A DNA stretch of 64,000 nucleotides from Tetranychus cinnabarinus (taxonomy: Eukaryota > Arthropoda > Arachnida > Trombidiformes > Tetranychidae). The stretch's first letter is position 1, and every line of letters starts with the position of its first letter. Shown here one piece after another: positions 19,989 through 34,227 of the stretch. A program made the position numbers and the translations under genes. The stretch lies in assembly GCA_022266195.1 (NCBI GenBank), contig WHVY01000002.1, forward strand, positions 3,921,001 to 3,985,000. The letters run 5' to 3'. A model generated the notes under the pieces. It did no database searches, was not told the origin of the DNA, and saw only the letters and a list, made by a program, of their open reading frames with translations.

Positions 19989-22900
19989 ATGCCTCTTTTC
20001 CACAAAAAAGAGGTTAAAAAAGATGGACCAAAAGTGGATGAAAAATACGACCTTAAAGATGTTCTTGGAACGTGAGTATCAACATTTATAATTTAATTTT
20101 TATTTCCATATTGATTATTATTTTAATTACTTTCATTATCATATCAAATGATGTTTAACCATTTAACCAGTTTTTTCACACCTAATTGTAACACTTGATT
20201 GAGGTAATAAATGGTGACAAAAACAGTGCAACCAAAGCAGCAAAATTGAAACATTACATTGAAACTGTGAACATGAAAAGAAAAGGCGTCCATCAGTAAC
20301 ATGATATTGGTAATGAATCAATCTAATTAAGATGAAATTAACTCGGGCAACCTTGCCAGTTAATCTAGTCTCATGATAACAAGTTGATTTCAATCAAATG
20401 ATCTTTCCACTCAAATCTTACAAGATAATAATTAACCAGTCCACATGTTTGATTGAGAAAAGGTTATACCTTTAATTTATTGGTAGTGTCAAGATAAAAT
20501 GAATAGCAGGTTAGAGTACCTGTCAACATCTTAGTGTGTAAATCAATGAAACCAGAAAAAAAATATTGATTTCTACTTGACTGATTAGATAATTGTTGAC
20601 TATTTCAAGGTTAAATCATTATTGTGGTCATGATTATCAAAAGTCAGTTGTGACAGTTTCTTATCGCGTGATGATCCTACCTGGTTAACATAACCACATA
20701 AGGTCCATACCTACTTATAACAGGTAACCTTGAAGGTAACTGCATACAAAAACAGATCTCACTTTCATCTTTTTTTTATTATCATTTTACTCTCGCTCTT
20801 CAATTGATTTCTTGACGTTGATTGTGTCAGTGAGTCAAGGAATCAATGAATGTAATAATTGATAACTTTTTTTGCTCCACAATCTCGATATTTCAACTTG
20901 AAATTGATTCATTAATTCATATTCAATTGCACCTTTCATTTCACAGACAGCCAAAGTTGAGTCACAGTTTGACATTTAAATTTTATGTTAGTCAGCAAGT
21001 TTGGTTCATTTAAAAAAATGAAAAATGATGAAATTAATTTACTTGATATTTAGTTTCATGAAATTGAACATGATCAGAGTTTACCATTTCTGTATCAACT
21101 GAACCTTAATTATTCCATCAAGACAAATTGTCTTCTCATTATGCTCAAGTTTCATTTTGTTTCCATTCAGAGTTTACCGAAATTTTCAGGCTTTTTTTTC
21201 AAGAAAAAAAGAGGAAAATACTTGAATTCGTGGCTTACCCTCCAGCTAAACCCTAAGAATTATATTGTAATGTATTTACATTTAAATACGATATTGAATT
21301 GTTCAGAGAAGGTAAAGGTTTTTTTCACGAATTGCCTCTAAGCATGTGATTAGTTCCAATAATTTAACCTTGATTATGAAACAAAACTCTCTTCTGACAA
21401 TCTGTTGAAATTAAGATTAATAATTATTCCGAGTAATTTTGTTGTTCTATTTCAGGACCAATCCTTACCTTTTCCAGGTTAATTAATTGAAAATTTGGTT
21501 CTCGAAACAAATGATTTTACCTTGGAAATGAGTTTTACCGTTCAAATCTATCCCTTGATAAGCAGTCAATAAACTGAATCTAAAGATAGCTCGATTCAGG
21601 TTTTACAATGTAAATGATAAACAGTTTTTAATAGCCTTTTCCTATGGATTATGAGTTCATTTGCAATTACTAATTTTAATCAGAGTTGGCTTGATTTGGA
21701 AATATTCTTGATCAGTAATTGTTTATTAATATTCCTAGCTGATTAATCATGTAAAATACAAAAATATTGCTTTTTGTTATGAAACCAGAAATAGCTTTCG
21801 AATGCCGTCAATTGATGAAATAACTGTTGTTTAACTGTTAAGAGATTTGGTCGTAAAGCTAACTCAATGTTTATCATCGATATTATTTTTATCTTTGAAA
21901 TTATTTTACAAAAGCGTAGGTTCAATAGCCAGAAATTCACCATTTAACCCCTGACCTGAAGCTGTTGCCAGAGTCGATTTTTTGTTTCATTAGTCGATCA
22001 AACTTGCTAATTATTTCAAAGTTTAAAGATAATTAGATTCAGTTTTGCAACTTCTGAATAGATTTTGATTAAGATTGCTGTTAAACTTTACTTAATTTTT
22101 CCCAAAAACCTAAGTTTGCTTCATGTTGATGAATATGAATAATCTTTAACATATGCAAGCTATTATCGATTTTTTCAAATTTTTGACAGAACTGTTACTA
22201 ATTGATTATTTTTGTTTCTTTTATTTCCTCAACATTTTAGTGGAGCATTTTCACAAGTTGTTCTAGCCGAGAGTAAAGAGCGTCCAGGAGAACTGGTTGC
22301 CGTGAAATGTATCGACAAGAGAGCCCTTAAAGGAAAGGAAGATTCACTGGAAAATGAAATTCGTGTACTTCGTAAACTAAACCATTCCAATATTGTTCAA
22401 CTGAAGGAAACTTATGAAGATAAGCAAAAGGTTTATCTGGTGATGGAGTTGGTGACTGGAGGTGAACTGTTTGACCGGATAGTTGAGAAAGGAAGTTACA
22501 CTGAAAAAGACGCAAGTGCACTTATCCGTCAAATATTGGAAGCAGTTGATTATATGCATTGTCAAGGTGTTGTTCATCGAGACTTGAAACCTGAAAATTT
22601 ACTTTACTACAATCAAGATCCTGATTCAAAGATAATGATCAGTGATTTTGGACTTTCCAAGATGGAAGATTCAGGTGTAATGGCCACAGCATGTGGTACC
22701 CCAGGTTACGTTGCACCCGAAGTATTATCCCAAAAACCGTATGGAAAAGCAGTCGATGTTTGGTCAATTGGAGTCATTGCATACATACTTCTGTGTGGTT
22801 ATCCGCCTTTTTATGATGAAAATGATGCCAATCTTTTTGCTCAGATTGTTAAAGGTGACTTTGAATTTGATTCACCTTATTGGGATGACATTTCTGATTC

Positions 22901-25900
22901 TGCAAAAGACTTTATTACTCACTTGATATGCGTTAATCCCAACAAAAGGTACACATGTAAACAAGCCCTTGCTCATCCATGGTAAGTTACTCAATTATTC
23001 ATTTACAATTACGTGTTAATTGACCCAAGATTCATTCAATCAAATCCATAGAAAGTGACTTTAGAAGAAAACAGATAAATCTTTTCCATTAACACTTTTA
23101 CCAATCAATGACTTTTATCCCCAGTTTCATGTAAATCACTCTTGATTCTGAACAGCTTACAATTGAGAATTGCCTTTAATTATCTAATGTGTCAGGATTG
23201 ATGAAAATCTTGAATCAACATTTTCCTCTCTTCAAGGAATCAACCTTTTCAGCAATCAGACAATTATGTGATTAACAGTTGTTTTCATGTAAATCATGAC
23301 AATGGAAATCTATTTATATTTCAATTTTACAATTCATAATTTGTAGTTGAAGTTGAACAGAAAAGTTCAATTGTTGATCCCTGATTGCAATAAGGATTTC
23401 CGCTTGAAATTTGTAAAAACATAAATTCTTAGATGATAATAGATTAACATGAAAAATATGTTTTTCATCAATTTGCTTACCTAATGAAACATGAAAACAA
23501 CTCAAGCAACAATTGATAAATTGTCTGATGATGTTATTAGACTTGATTGCAATTCAAAATTGCACCATAAATGCTATTTTTAAATCAACTAATTACATTT
23601 TCAAGATCAATGTTAACATTAAAATGTTCAATAATGAAAAACATTGATGCACTAAAGCGTATTAGTGCATAAAATGTTTGAAAACATGAAAAAAAGTTTC
23701 CTTTTTGTTAACATTTTTTGTACCTTTTTTTGCTTACTTCAAGTGAATTTTGATTCTTATTATCCAAAAAAAAAATGCTTACAAACTTTTTCCTCGAAAA
23801 ATGTAATAACATTGACTTAAATTTCTAGGATTACAATACAATTGAAGAGTCGAGACACTAATTTGAAACCTTTTTGTTTCCAATTCAGAGTTATCGTTGA
23901 ATTTATTTCCCCTCAATATTAATGCATTTTTTGTCAAGAATTTTCATTCCGATTGATGAGTAAAATTTTAATCTTTTCACTAATGAATGCAAAGGCAACT
24001 ATAATTAAGTTAATCATGAATATCAGTAATAAAAGTCACTCAATGTTTGCTCTCGTTTTATTGCCTTTGATGAGAATTAATTATCTTTACGATTCAAATG
24101 ATTTTGTACCAAATTTTAATCTGAAAGTTCTTAGATTAGAAAAGTTTTTCTAATTCTATTTTTTTGCATCTTCAACCATTAACCCAATTCATGATAACAT
24201 CCAAGATTAATTTTTGCAGAATATTGAAATTGAATTAAATTCTTGCGTCATTTCATGTTTTTTACTTGTAAATTCATTTCTATTTCAGTATTAAACTTAA
24301 TCTGTGATTTGATTCCAAAGGGTTAACAAGAGTTGGATCAAATGATTGAAATATGAATTTAATGATGAAATGATTATTTCGTCAACTGAACTGGTGAAAA
24401 GTTTTTTCTCTTCTCTCATTCAATTTATCTTTTCCAATGTTATCCCATTGAATTGGAATGAAAAAGAAACTAAACTTTACCCTGTAAACTTTGAATAGAG
24501 TTTCATTATAAAAGCAGTCCTGTAAGCAGTTGATTCAGATGAATGGTGAATCCTGTTTTTCATTTTATTAGGATACAAACCAAATGAAAAAGAATCACAT
24601 AAAATGACAGAAAAACATGGAAACAGCTCAGACTATCAAATGTTAACTTTCCAATTGAGAATGTTGTGTTTATCTCATGAATACTAAAGATTATCATTGC
24701 AACTTGGGATGTTTCAAGTTTTCCTTTCCCTGGTCAACATGATATACCTTGTAAAAATGTTGACCGTATTTCAGGGAATTGCCATCATCCTTTTCACAGC
24801 ATAAGGTTAGGAATAAGATTAAACAAGATGATGATGGAAAAGAAGAAGTTGGTAAAGAAGGAAAACAAGAAACCTTGACTTTCTTTCAAACCCACCATGT
24901 TCAGCATTCCTGAAATTCTGACCAACAGTTAACAAATATTCATTGGTTCAACTTTCTCCTTTTTAATAAACAACTTGATAGTTGATCCTAAATGGAGCCA
25001 ACTTATCTTGTTTCATTCCCAGTCTTGTAAACTGAAATTAATTTAAAGGTTTCCAATAATTCTTAAAGTTCATACAACAACAAAAAGTCTCCCAAGGTGA
25101 TGAAAGGTTAGAAAGTGAAACATGCAAAAGTAAATAAAGTCACTGTTTTGGTGAGAAAAAAGATGAAAATGAAAATGAAAAGTTAATCTCTGCTCAAAGT
25201 ATTTTTCATTTAAAACTAATTAACTGAAACTCATTAATCAAATGAAACTTATCGATTCAATTTGCAATCTTTTCTCATTTTACACTTTTAACTTGTTGAG
25301 TTCAATACTCTTAATGTTGCTATTAGTGGCTATAAAAGTATAATTGCTCATGATTATCACAGATAATGATGGGTTGTTTGTTACCAGCGAATCACTTTGA
25401 TTGTCCCTTTTTTCCCATATTAATATTCAGACGATGAACAAAATTAACCATTGACTTACATTTTATCATACATTTTATCATCATTATCATTACTTTTTCA
25501 TTACTTACATGGTTAACTTTTCATCATTTCTTATTCCGCACTTGCTTTCCTTTTCTTCCCTAAATTGTTTCCATGGTTTCTTTTAGTGCAACACAATCAT
25601 TCTTGAATACTAACTACAATTAACTTCAAGTCAAGTAATTGTGTTTCAAGAAGCTGCTCGATTCATAAACAGTGGATAATTGATTGTTTTTTTGTCCACT
25701 TATCAAGAAAATAAAAAAAATGGACACAGAATTCATTTTATCGTCTCATTTTGATCTCAACTCAAGACTAAAGATCCTAACTATTAAACCTTGATCTTAA
25801 TCATCAGTAGATTTACCATTGAAACAAGTAATGATTCAAAAGCGTTTAAACTCGACTTGGTCAAAGTAAAAAGGTTAAAAAAGTTAGCAATTTTAATCTC

Positions 25901-28900
25901 ATCAATCTTTTAGAATCAACTTTACTCAGTTCTTTTCATGGTAAAAACTCTTTGCTCCTGGAATATTGTGATAATTCAAGTTTCGATTATCGATTAGTTT
26001 CTGTTTCAATTGACAAGTCAGTTTAGTAAAGCATTTTCTTAAGTATGATGAATACGATTTTTCACCAAATAACAATGATAGATGAACTAGTTTTGATGAA
26101 ATGATTGTTTCAAGTTGAGCAAATATCTTTGACTTTGAAAGCATTTTGGTGACAAAATAGCAAATGGATGAAACAAATGAACAGTTAATTGAAAAATATA
26201 ACTCAATAATCATTATCCGTTTGTAACTATTTGAGAATTGAATTTTCAATTACCTTTATCGACAGTCAACCATTATAATCCATAATAAAACATATTATCG
26301 TAACTCAACTAGATTAACATTGAAACGTTAACTGGAAAACTATTAATAGTTTATATCTTGAAAAGCGTAAGTTCTGGCCATTGAAATGCGATTGATTTGC
26401 TATAAAAATAGAATGATAAATTATCATCTTCGTCTTCTTCTTCTTCTGTTATTTTCATCCCTTAATAGCTCAAAGTTAATCGATAGTAACATTGCTTCTC
26501 ACACTCAACCTGGTTAACCCTTTTCGCCCTTTTCGCCCTCCATTCTGTTTTTATCCTGGTTATTCACAAGTTCATCTAATTAATGGTCCTAATGATTGAA
26601 CCAAAATGGGCTTCATGTGTTGCAACCAAAATTGCCACTTGAAACGAGTTGTTTGTAAAGATGCTTACATTTCTCATCATTTTACCTCTTTTCCTTCGTA
26701 TTCATCGATCCAACATAAAAAGATCTTCAACTCTTCTCATCTCTTTATGTTCATCTGCTTCTCTTCATCCATCTTCTTGGTTGCCTGCTTGCACACCTAT
26801 TTGCCTATTTTTATGTCTACCTTGATAATGTCGTACGCTACTTGATTCAATCGATATTCAGTAAATAATAGGTGAGAGAAGCCCTTAGTTTGACATTGAT
26901 AAGAATTTATTATATCAAAATTTAATGTAAGGTAACCTTGATAATATACTAACTTGGAAGGTTAATTTTTTGTAAAATATTAATTTCCATTGTTTCCATT
27001 TCTATTTGTATCATTTTTTCCTTCATCTCTTAAAATCTCTTTCCATTCAATTGAATAAGATTGAAATCTCAATCGATACAAGAAATGATCATGTAAATGA
27101 TCGTAATAAGGCACGATATCTACATTTTATTACCATAATGACGCCAATTGAACCAACGATTATTCTGATGATTCTTGCATATAATGCTAATCACTCTCAT
27201 GATAATCGTTTATTTGATTGCTTAATCAATCAGAATCGAGAATAAATTTGATTGAATTTTATTCAATAAACAGGTTACAAAATTTCGCCATTTATTTCTA
27301 TTTTCATTCTGCAATTATTTTCTCAGTTTATCAATACAGATGTTGTTACTCATTATTTTAGATGGAAATTTACATTCAGAATTTCTGATTTTCTTTGAAT
27401 TTCATTCTAAGAACGAGTGTTGCAAACTAAGATTGGGATCGAACATAATACGAAAATTTACTAACAGATCGCAACGAACTTTTCAAATCAAGAAAATCAT
27501 GAAATCTCTTTTGATTAATTTAACAAAATTTCGATAGTCGATTGAATTTTATGGTGATTAACTGCAAATGTTGAATGTGAACAATTTACATTCAACTTGC
27601 AGCCATTAAGCTATCGGTTCAAGTTGAAATGTTTGGAAGAGTTGGAAGAATAATTCACATTCATTCTGAGCAACAGAATTGGGAAATCTTACAAAATTTT
27701 CATTTTCTTTTGTTTTAAAACGAACCTTGATTTATTAGAGATTACCATGTTTACATGAATCTGAATATTAAATTGGTTCGAACAAACTTTCAAATTTTCA
27801 TTACTCGATTACACATTTTGACAGTTGAACTTGATTGATACAAACATTGACAATTTGAGACAAATTTGTGTTTTTCTGATGACTTTCCATCAATTTGTTG
27901 AGCTTAAAAAATCAGCTGTTTCCAAGCCACTCGAGTTTCACGAAGAAACAAAATAAAGTTGTCAATCACTTACAACGTTTAAATTTGTTTCTCTATTCTA
28001 ACCTTTTCCTTCGATAATCTTGATTCAAAGATCATTCAAGTGAAACCCAGGCAGCAAGAAAAGAGTAAACTCATGAACCCTTAGGTTCAATTTGGAATTA
28101 CATGAAATCTTAAAAACACTCTCATCAAATCTGATCGTTTCAAACATTCAATTTCTTTATCTAATCTTTTACCTTTTCTTTCGCTTAACTCCATCTTCAG
28201 ACGAGTATTCAGATTGTTGAGGAGAATTTGTTTTCTCACTATTCATGATTTTTTCCTCCTCATCATTCATTATTACTTTAACACAATTTACTCTAACATT
28301 TGATGTTGAACACTGAGCAAAAAAACCTTCTTTTTCCAGGTTACTCTTCAAGTGTAAACCCATTTCTTCAACAATCACTTGTACTGTCAGAGTGTCAAGT
28401 AGTTTGATTGAGAAACACAACTATTATCAGGTTGCAGTGAAAAAAACATCAAGTGCTTAGAACATGCATTTGATATTATGTCACTGGGAGTAAATCCCTG
28501 TTTATACCGTCTCCAATTTCCGGTTGAGTTGCAAGTGATAGTTGATGAAATTGGTCAATTTAAATTTTAAAATAACAATTGAAGGCGTTCTGTTGCTCGA
28601 TTTTTCATTTCATTTTTTTGTTTCAAATGTTGAAGTGTCATACTTTATTTTGAGTTTTGTTCACTTTCTTGTTCAAAATAATTCACTTGTAATAAGACGA
28701 TAACACGGAAAGGATAATGAATCTGTCTAAAACAGTGAATATCAAATTTTAAAGAGAACTGAAAAAAAGATTTTTCTCTATTCCAATAAGAAATGTTATT
28801 CAGTCTTGGATTGGCCAAAACAACTTGTGACAGTTATTGGATGATTGAAATGAAATTGAGAAAAGTTGATGATCACCATTTGCTATTTGATTCCATCATG

Positions 28901-31900
28901 AACATGGATTTATTTAGATTTTGTTTGACTTCTGAAAATAGATTGAGATAACCATTGAAATGATAATCATGTAATGTGTTTATTATTTACTGACCCACAC
29001 AAGAAATGAATTCATCTGATGGAAATTGTGAATTGATTTTCCATTTTCAGGCATCACGCAAGGTGTTCAACCAAGAGTTTGATTGAAGATGAAAAACAAT
29101 GATTCACAAGGTATCATTAAGAATTGCACAGTTTGATTGATTTTACCAAAAGGTTTACAGGTGAAGATGCATGGTGGAAATGATGGTAAATATTATTATA
29201 ATTGGTGAACATTGAGTGTTGATTAAATGTTCAGTCAAGTTTACTAAACAGTTCTAATCAATCCACTCCAGTAAACAAGTTAATAGAGTAAGAATCATGT
29301 AAACATTTGCTTTATGAATAATGAACTCTGTCAAACAAACCATTCAATTGTGCATTAATCAAATTGTTTTACATTGAAAAATGGAAATTCAATCTTGAAT
29401 GAAATGAAAATTATAGATATTTTTAGCAATTATTTTATTTCCACCTTTTCATTGTTCAATGAACCATTAACAGTTGCAATTATCGTTTAATCAATCATTG
29501 CAAATCAATTTTCCCTGTAATTGGAAGAAAAGTTTTTCCGAAAATCAAAATAATTGCATTTCAAGTTATAATTTTCTTCAAATTTTCTAAGCATTTCAAG
29601 TAACAATGTGTGAATTGTTTGCACGAAGTAAAATAGAAGTTGAATTTTTCGAAGTTTCAAATTTCAGATTGACTCTAATTATAGTCAATCAAATTGTCAT
29701 TTAACTATCAATTGATTATAAACAAGTTAATGTATAAACTGTTTCAAGTTCAATTGAATTTGCATTTGAATGAAACCTCAGATTCAGTCTGGAAACTTTG
29801 TTTTAATTTACAGTAAAACTTGATTTAGTCTTTACAAAGTTCATTGAAAGTTTGAACAAATTTGCAAAATTTTGTCTTGAATTCATTGGATCGACATTGA
29901 AACAACAAGAAATTATTTCGAGTAAATCAAAGTTTATTCATTACCTGAAGATGAATATTTTTTGAATGAAACCAATTTTTTGCATGAAAAAGTGCGATCG
30001 TTTTAACCATGAAATTTGGAATCGCTATTGATCATTTCAATTCTTGAGACTTTAGAGATTATTAAGCAAAAATGTTACAAAGTGTTATTTAACTTTAAAG
30101 TGATAAACATTTACCAATTTACAATCAAACATATTATTCAATTTTCATTGAGGAAAAGTTATCGTTAACTGAAGGATAAATGAATGAAATTCAATGTTTT
30201 CTTTCACTTCTGTTGATCAATTGTTCAATGTATAACATTTTTTTTGTCGATTCTGCTTCTTCACAGAAATGAAAGAAAATCGCTTTTGTTGTGGAATAAG
30301 AATAATGATAATAATAACTAACACATACCTGAGCACATATACTTTGTCATCTCTTCCTAGTCAAATTGAATTTAATTTGATCTGTAAAAGGATAAATTTC
30401 AATGAAAACCTATTCTCTTCACCAATGCTAACCAAGTGAATGCAACTCTTTTATCAATGATGAACCATTCAACTGTTAATTTCATTTAGCAAAAAAAAAA
30501 TAGTTTCTCTGAAAAATTCTGAAAAGGACGAGAAAGAAAAAAAAAGGAAAGCAAAAAGTTGCAATTGTACTCAATTTTTCATTCATTGATTGAAAAGGTT
30601 ACATTTGTCGATAATTTTGTACATAAAATACTAATTTACTTTCATTACAATCAATGGTTCATCGTTTTGCCATTTCAATTGAAAATTAATTTACCTTTAC
30701 AAGTATATTCATCAAAATTTCAATGCAGAACTATCCCTTTCTTTACAAGTAGCCATGGAAACCTCTGAACATTGGAAGCAACATTATATGAACAACGTAC
30801 AGAACTTTCATTTTTCATGATCATGATTGCACAAAATTTTTAAAATCTGTCAAAGTTTAGTTGCTATTAAATTGTTAAGATCAAGAATGAAAACATTGAC
30901 ATTCTCGGTGACATTAGATGAAATCAGATATTAATTGTTATTTTTCTCAATCAACTTGAAACGATTCCAATAATTGACCGAAAACGATGTAAAAATTGAA
31001 TCAACTTTTATTAGGAAAATTCAGTGTTCATTGGACAGTCTCGATTGATATCAATTTGAAACCTTTTTTCCCCTGCAATTTCAATAAATTGGATTTCGTT
31101 TTTGTAGCGATTATCAGATTAAATGAAAAGCTATCATGAAATGTATAAAAATGAAATTCTTGCATGCAATTATCTCCATTCGATAATTACGGTTCATGGT
31201 TATTCCAAGTAATGTTTTGGTTATTTCATTTAGCACTCTCAATGTCACTTTTACTATTAATTTATTGAATAATTAGTTAATTGAATGAAGTAAAGATCAA
31301 TAAGTGAACCATTTGTTTGATTCGAGAGCAAAAAAAGATGGCAATCTGAGTTGATTTCAGTCTGAATCATGAATTAATGTGCCTTTTATACTCATTGGAA
31401 TAATGGCTTTTCTCAATGCTATTTACGTCAACAAGATTGTCATTTTCAAAGAGAACAGTTATACAATTGAAAATAATCTTTATCATTTGAATGATTGCAA
31501 TCTGATTGTAATCTCTTTCAATGCAAATAACTGATTGACTTATTCATTGGTAACAGCAACAATGAATAATAATTAGAATGTTGAATTGGAAATAATTTAA
31601 GCAAGATTAATTGTCTCTGAAAGCTTTCCCCACAATTTACATTGAACCTGTAAAATTTGTGTTGCTCGCATAAATTGGACCACTTTTTAAAGAAAGTAAA
31701 AGAAGGAGAAAAAATAAAAGTTGATTTTTCACTGTGAATCTTGTGTTCAAGTTTACCTCGATTTATCGATCGAAAGTTGAAGTTAACCATTCTCACAGTA
31801 ACACAGTAAGCAAACAAGAAAAGCAGAAAAATTTGGGCTTAAATGAGCTGAGATTATTTTTAGATTATTATTATCCAATGTAACAATCATTTCAAGTTTA

Positions 31901-34227
31901 AGTATATTAATAATTCTGGCAAAGCGTAGTAACTTTCACCATGTTCATCATTTATGAATTTATTATGGGAATTACTTTTTACCCTTGATAAACCTAATAG
32001 TTTTCTTGATTCATCCAATCATCCTTTCATTTCCATTTCCTTCCCCATTTACTCGTCAAATAATTAAGCTAATTAGACTCTAAAAGATGTGGATTGTGTT
32101 GAAGGTGAAGAGAGGGAAAAGAGAAGCAGAAAGTTTAAATCAAATGAAAATTCTAATTCGCTCTCGATGTGCACAATCTAAAGGCTATAATCTGAACGAT
32201 TAAAACGCGAATTAGAAAAATGAAAGTTTACTATGTATCGAAAATTTGACTAGATTTCGCAGGTTTCCCAGTCGAAGGCGGCATACACGCCTCGAAATGC
32301 GCACTCAATAAAAGTCCCAGGTTTAGTGCAAATTTTGGGTTTATTTGATGTGCGCAAAGTGCTCTCCTAAATTTTCTAGAAACAAAAAAATCCTCAGACC
32401 TAGACTCGAACCCTTATCAATCTCTTTCTAATTAGCCTGTCCCTTTAACTGCTGAGTTGGAAATTCACATTAAAAATGTAAGATTAAATGCATGAACTCA
32501 GTTGTTCAAGCAGACATTGATAAATGAAATCATTGCGTTAAACGCAAAAAACTCATGACTCTGGCGTTTTTGTTCAATGCGTAGCTCAATGAGCATGAGA
32601 CGCAATTCATTGTAGCAATTTTTCTTCGATCGGCTTAGATCGAAATGAATCATTTCAAGGCAATCGGCATTGACTATTACAATGCGAATCTAAAAAAATA
32701 TAGAGCTAGAGTGGTTTATTATCTGGTTTTTGGTAAAATCTTGGCTCGTCTTTGGGTCATTTTATGAATAAAAGTGACAAATTTTTGATAGAAAAATAAA
32801 AAGTTTATTGATAAGATTTACAGAATATTTAAATACAATTAATTTGAGAATAGTGAAGTTATCAATTCAGCTGGACTCATCCCACCCAAAATTAACCTTA
32901 CAAGCCTTGAGAATATGAAGCTGAGAAAAGCATTGATCATGTAGTTGAGCATTTTTCTCTTGGTTATCCTCCTGATGATGTATCTGATGAGTTCATTTGG
33001 AGTCCTTATTTTAGTCTCTTCCTTCAAAACTGGTAAATATGGATGATCGATGTCTTTGTCACAAAAAATTCTCATTGCAGTCGTAACATTGTATTCAGAA
33101 TATTTGCATGATAAACTGCGGCAATAAAAGTTGTCTACTTTTTCAGTTTCCTCTGAACAAACCAGTTGGGTCACATTTTCATGGGCCAAGGTGAATTGAA
33201 GACAATAAAACGATAAAACAATTGAAACAACTGAATGTGTAAACATTTTGGTAAAACAATGATGAACCAGTTAATCAACTAGCTAATAGACTTGAATGGC
33301 AAACACAATTTTTCACTAAACTTGATTGAATTTGAAACTTCTAGATGAAGCTATAAGGTCGATGGTCAAGTAACTTAATGAATATTTGTCAATGCAAAGT
33401 TACTTTTTATGGTGAAATTTTAAGAATCTTTTGTTTCTTTTAATCTGATTAACGCTTAGTCGTTAAACGGCTTAATTTGTAATACCTTGCAGCCATCTCA
33501 ACAGCTAATAATAGTCAATATTAACCCTGATAATTTTTTTCTTCATTGTTACAGGATCAGTGGAAATGCAGCTTCTGACAAGAATATTCATGGATCAGTC
33601 AGTGAACAATTGAAGAAGAATTTCTATAAAACTAAATGGAAAGTAAGTTGAACTTGAAATTGGCCAGTTGAATCATCAATCAGCTGAACTTTAATTTACC
33701 CAGAAAAAAAGGTGCATCTTGAATTGAATTATTAATCATGTGAACACACGAAGAGTCCATTTGCTGACTCCATTCAGATATTCAGTTCCTTTCAAATATT
33801 CAATTAGCTGATGACAAAAGCAAACCTTTTTTTTGGGTGAAAATGAAAATTGAAAGTTATTTAATTTGCAAATAAACTGATTAACTCATTTATTTATCAA
33901 TAGCAAGCATACAATGCTGCAGCCGTTGTTCACCAAATGAAGAAACTTGCAGTCGGCAAATCACATCAACATTCAACTGAAGATAATGATAAAAATTGCA
34001 TTAATCCATCCACTGGGATCAACCATTCTGATGTTAATAAACCTCTGAACAACCTGAACAGCATAAACACCAAAAACACCAACAGTAATAACAATAGTAA
34101 CAATAGTAAAAATAGCAATTCGGTTAACAATAGCAATTCAAACAACAGTTCAACTGAAGTTGCTTCCTCTGCCACCTTAAATGATGTTAAAGCACCAATC
34201 AAAACGCCAATTGCTGACCGTACATGA
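19989..34227 (+). CDS. CAMK1: calcium/calmodulin-dependent protein kinase type I
   Basis: Exons 19989-20071, 22241-22981, 33555-33642 and 33904-34227 give 411 aa with consistent phases. Serine/threonine kinase activated by Ca2+/calmodulin and by CaMKK. Motifs: glycine loop LGTGAF (26-31), ATP lysine in VAVK (50), HRDLKPEN (catalytic Asp about 142), DFG (about 163), activation-loop Thr at about 177 in MATACGTPGYVAPE, which is the CaMKK site in the family, and DVWSIGVIAYILLCGYPPF. Exons 3-4 give the autoinhibitory and calmodulin-binding segment (NFYKTKWKQAYNAAAV, then HQMKKL). The tail is unusually Asn/Ser-rich. Intron 2 is 10.6 kb. A polyadenylation signal (aataaa) lies near 34280. Intact. Confidence 0.95.
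23120..23690 (-). repeat. intron segment duplicated at 38, 52.5, 55.2 and 59.2 kb
   Basis: Parts of this segment recur in the right half of the window in inverse orientation: 38038-38285, 52414-53080, 55200-55315 and 59180-59330. The 52-kb copy matches almost base for base over about 500 bp. The minus-strand peptide starting MSCFHVSLGKQIDEKH is a shadow of this repeat rather than a gene, because its length and frame vary among copies. The 59-kb copy also includes exon sequence, so this locus looks like the source. Confidence 0.75.
32380..32465 (-). repeat. tRNA-derived SINE relic
   Basis: On the minus strand this carries a B-box-like agggttcgagtct (about 32401-32414) downstream of an A-box-like tcagcagttaaaggg. 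The spacing resembles a tRNA, but there is no foldable acceptor stem. It is best read as the head of a decayed SINE in the CaMKI intron. Confidence 0.45.
32839..33246 (-). CDS. nested small secreted cysteine-containing protein
   Basis: Single-exon frame of 135 aa inside CaMKI intron 2, on the opposite strand. It opens with a clear signal peptide (VVSIVLSFYCLQFTLA, cleavage expected before HENVTQ). The mature part has four cysteines (about positions 30, 42, 47 and 62), N-glycosylation sequons (NVT), a basic IRRITKRK stretch and a hydrophobic C-terminal region (AFLSFIFSRLVRLILGG). A canonical aataaa lies about 25-35 bp after the stop on the same strand, which supports a real transcript. No family recognised. 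Secretion is inferred from the signal peptide; the C-terminal segment could also anchor it in a membrane. Confidence 0.6.
   Translation of the reverse strand: MFTHSVVSIVLSFYCLQFTLAHENVTQLVCSEETEKVDNFYCRSLSCKYSEYNVTTAMRIFCDKDIDHPYLPVLKEETKIRTPNELIRYIIRRITKRKMLNYMINAFLSFIFSRLVRLILGGMSPAELITSLFSN

Larger units (their letters stand above)
22982..33554 (+). other. 10.6-kb intron 2 of CaMKI
   Basis: Separates the kinase-lobe exon from the regulatory exons. It contains the parent sequence of a dispersed repeat (about 23120-23690), a nested antisense gene (32839-33246) and a tRNA-derived SINE relic (about 32380-32465). The remainder (about 23.7-32.2 kb) is AT-rich with only short frames that I could not support as genes. 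Confidence 0.85.

Noticed and set aside
23314..23505. Peptide beginning MSCFHVSLGKQ, also at 37969-38247 and 52647-52838
   Set aside because: Recurs because the DNA is repeated; lengths and starts differ, and it lies antisense in the CaMKI intron with no gene signals.
26606..27245. Two 79-codon plus frames in CaMKI intron 2
   Set aside because: Cys/Phe/Ser-rich and Ile/Asn-rich chance frames in AT-rich sequence; no splice or promoter support.
28169..28420. 83-codon minus frame in CaMKI intron 2 with a charged, Ser-rich end
   Set aside because: Composition is protein-like, but there is no signal peptide, splice partner, polyadenylation signal or paralogue to support it.
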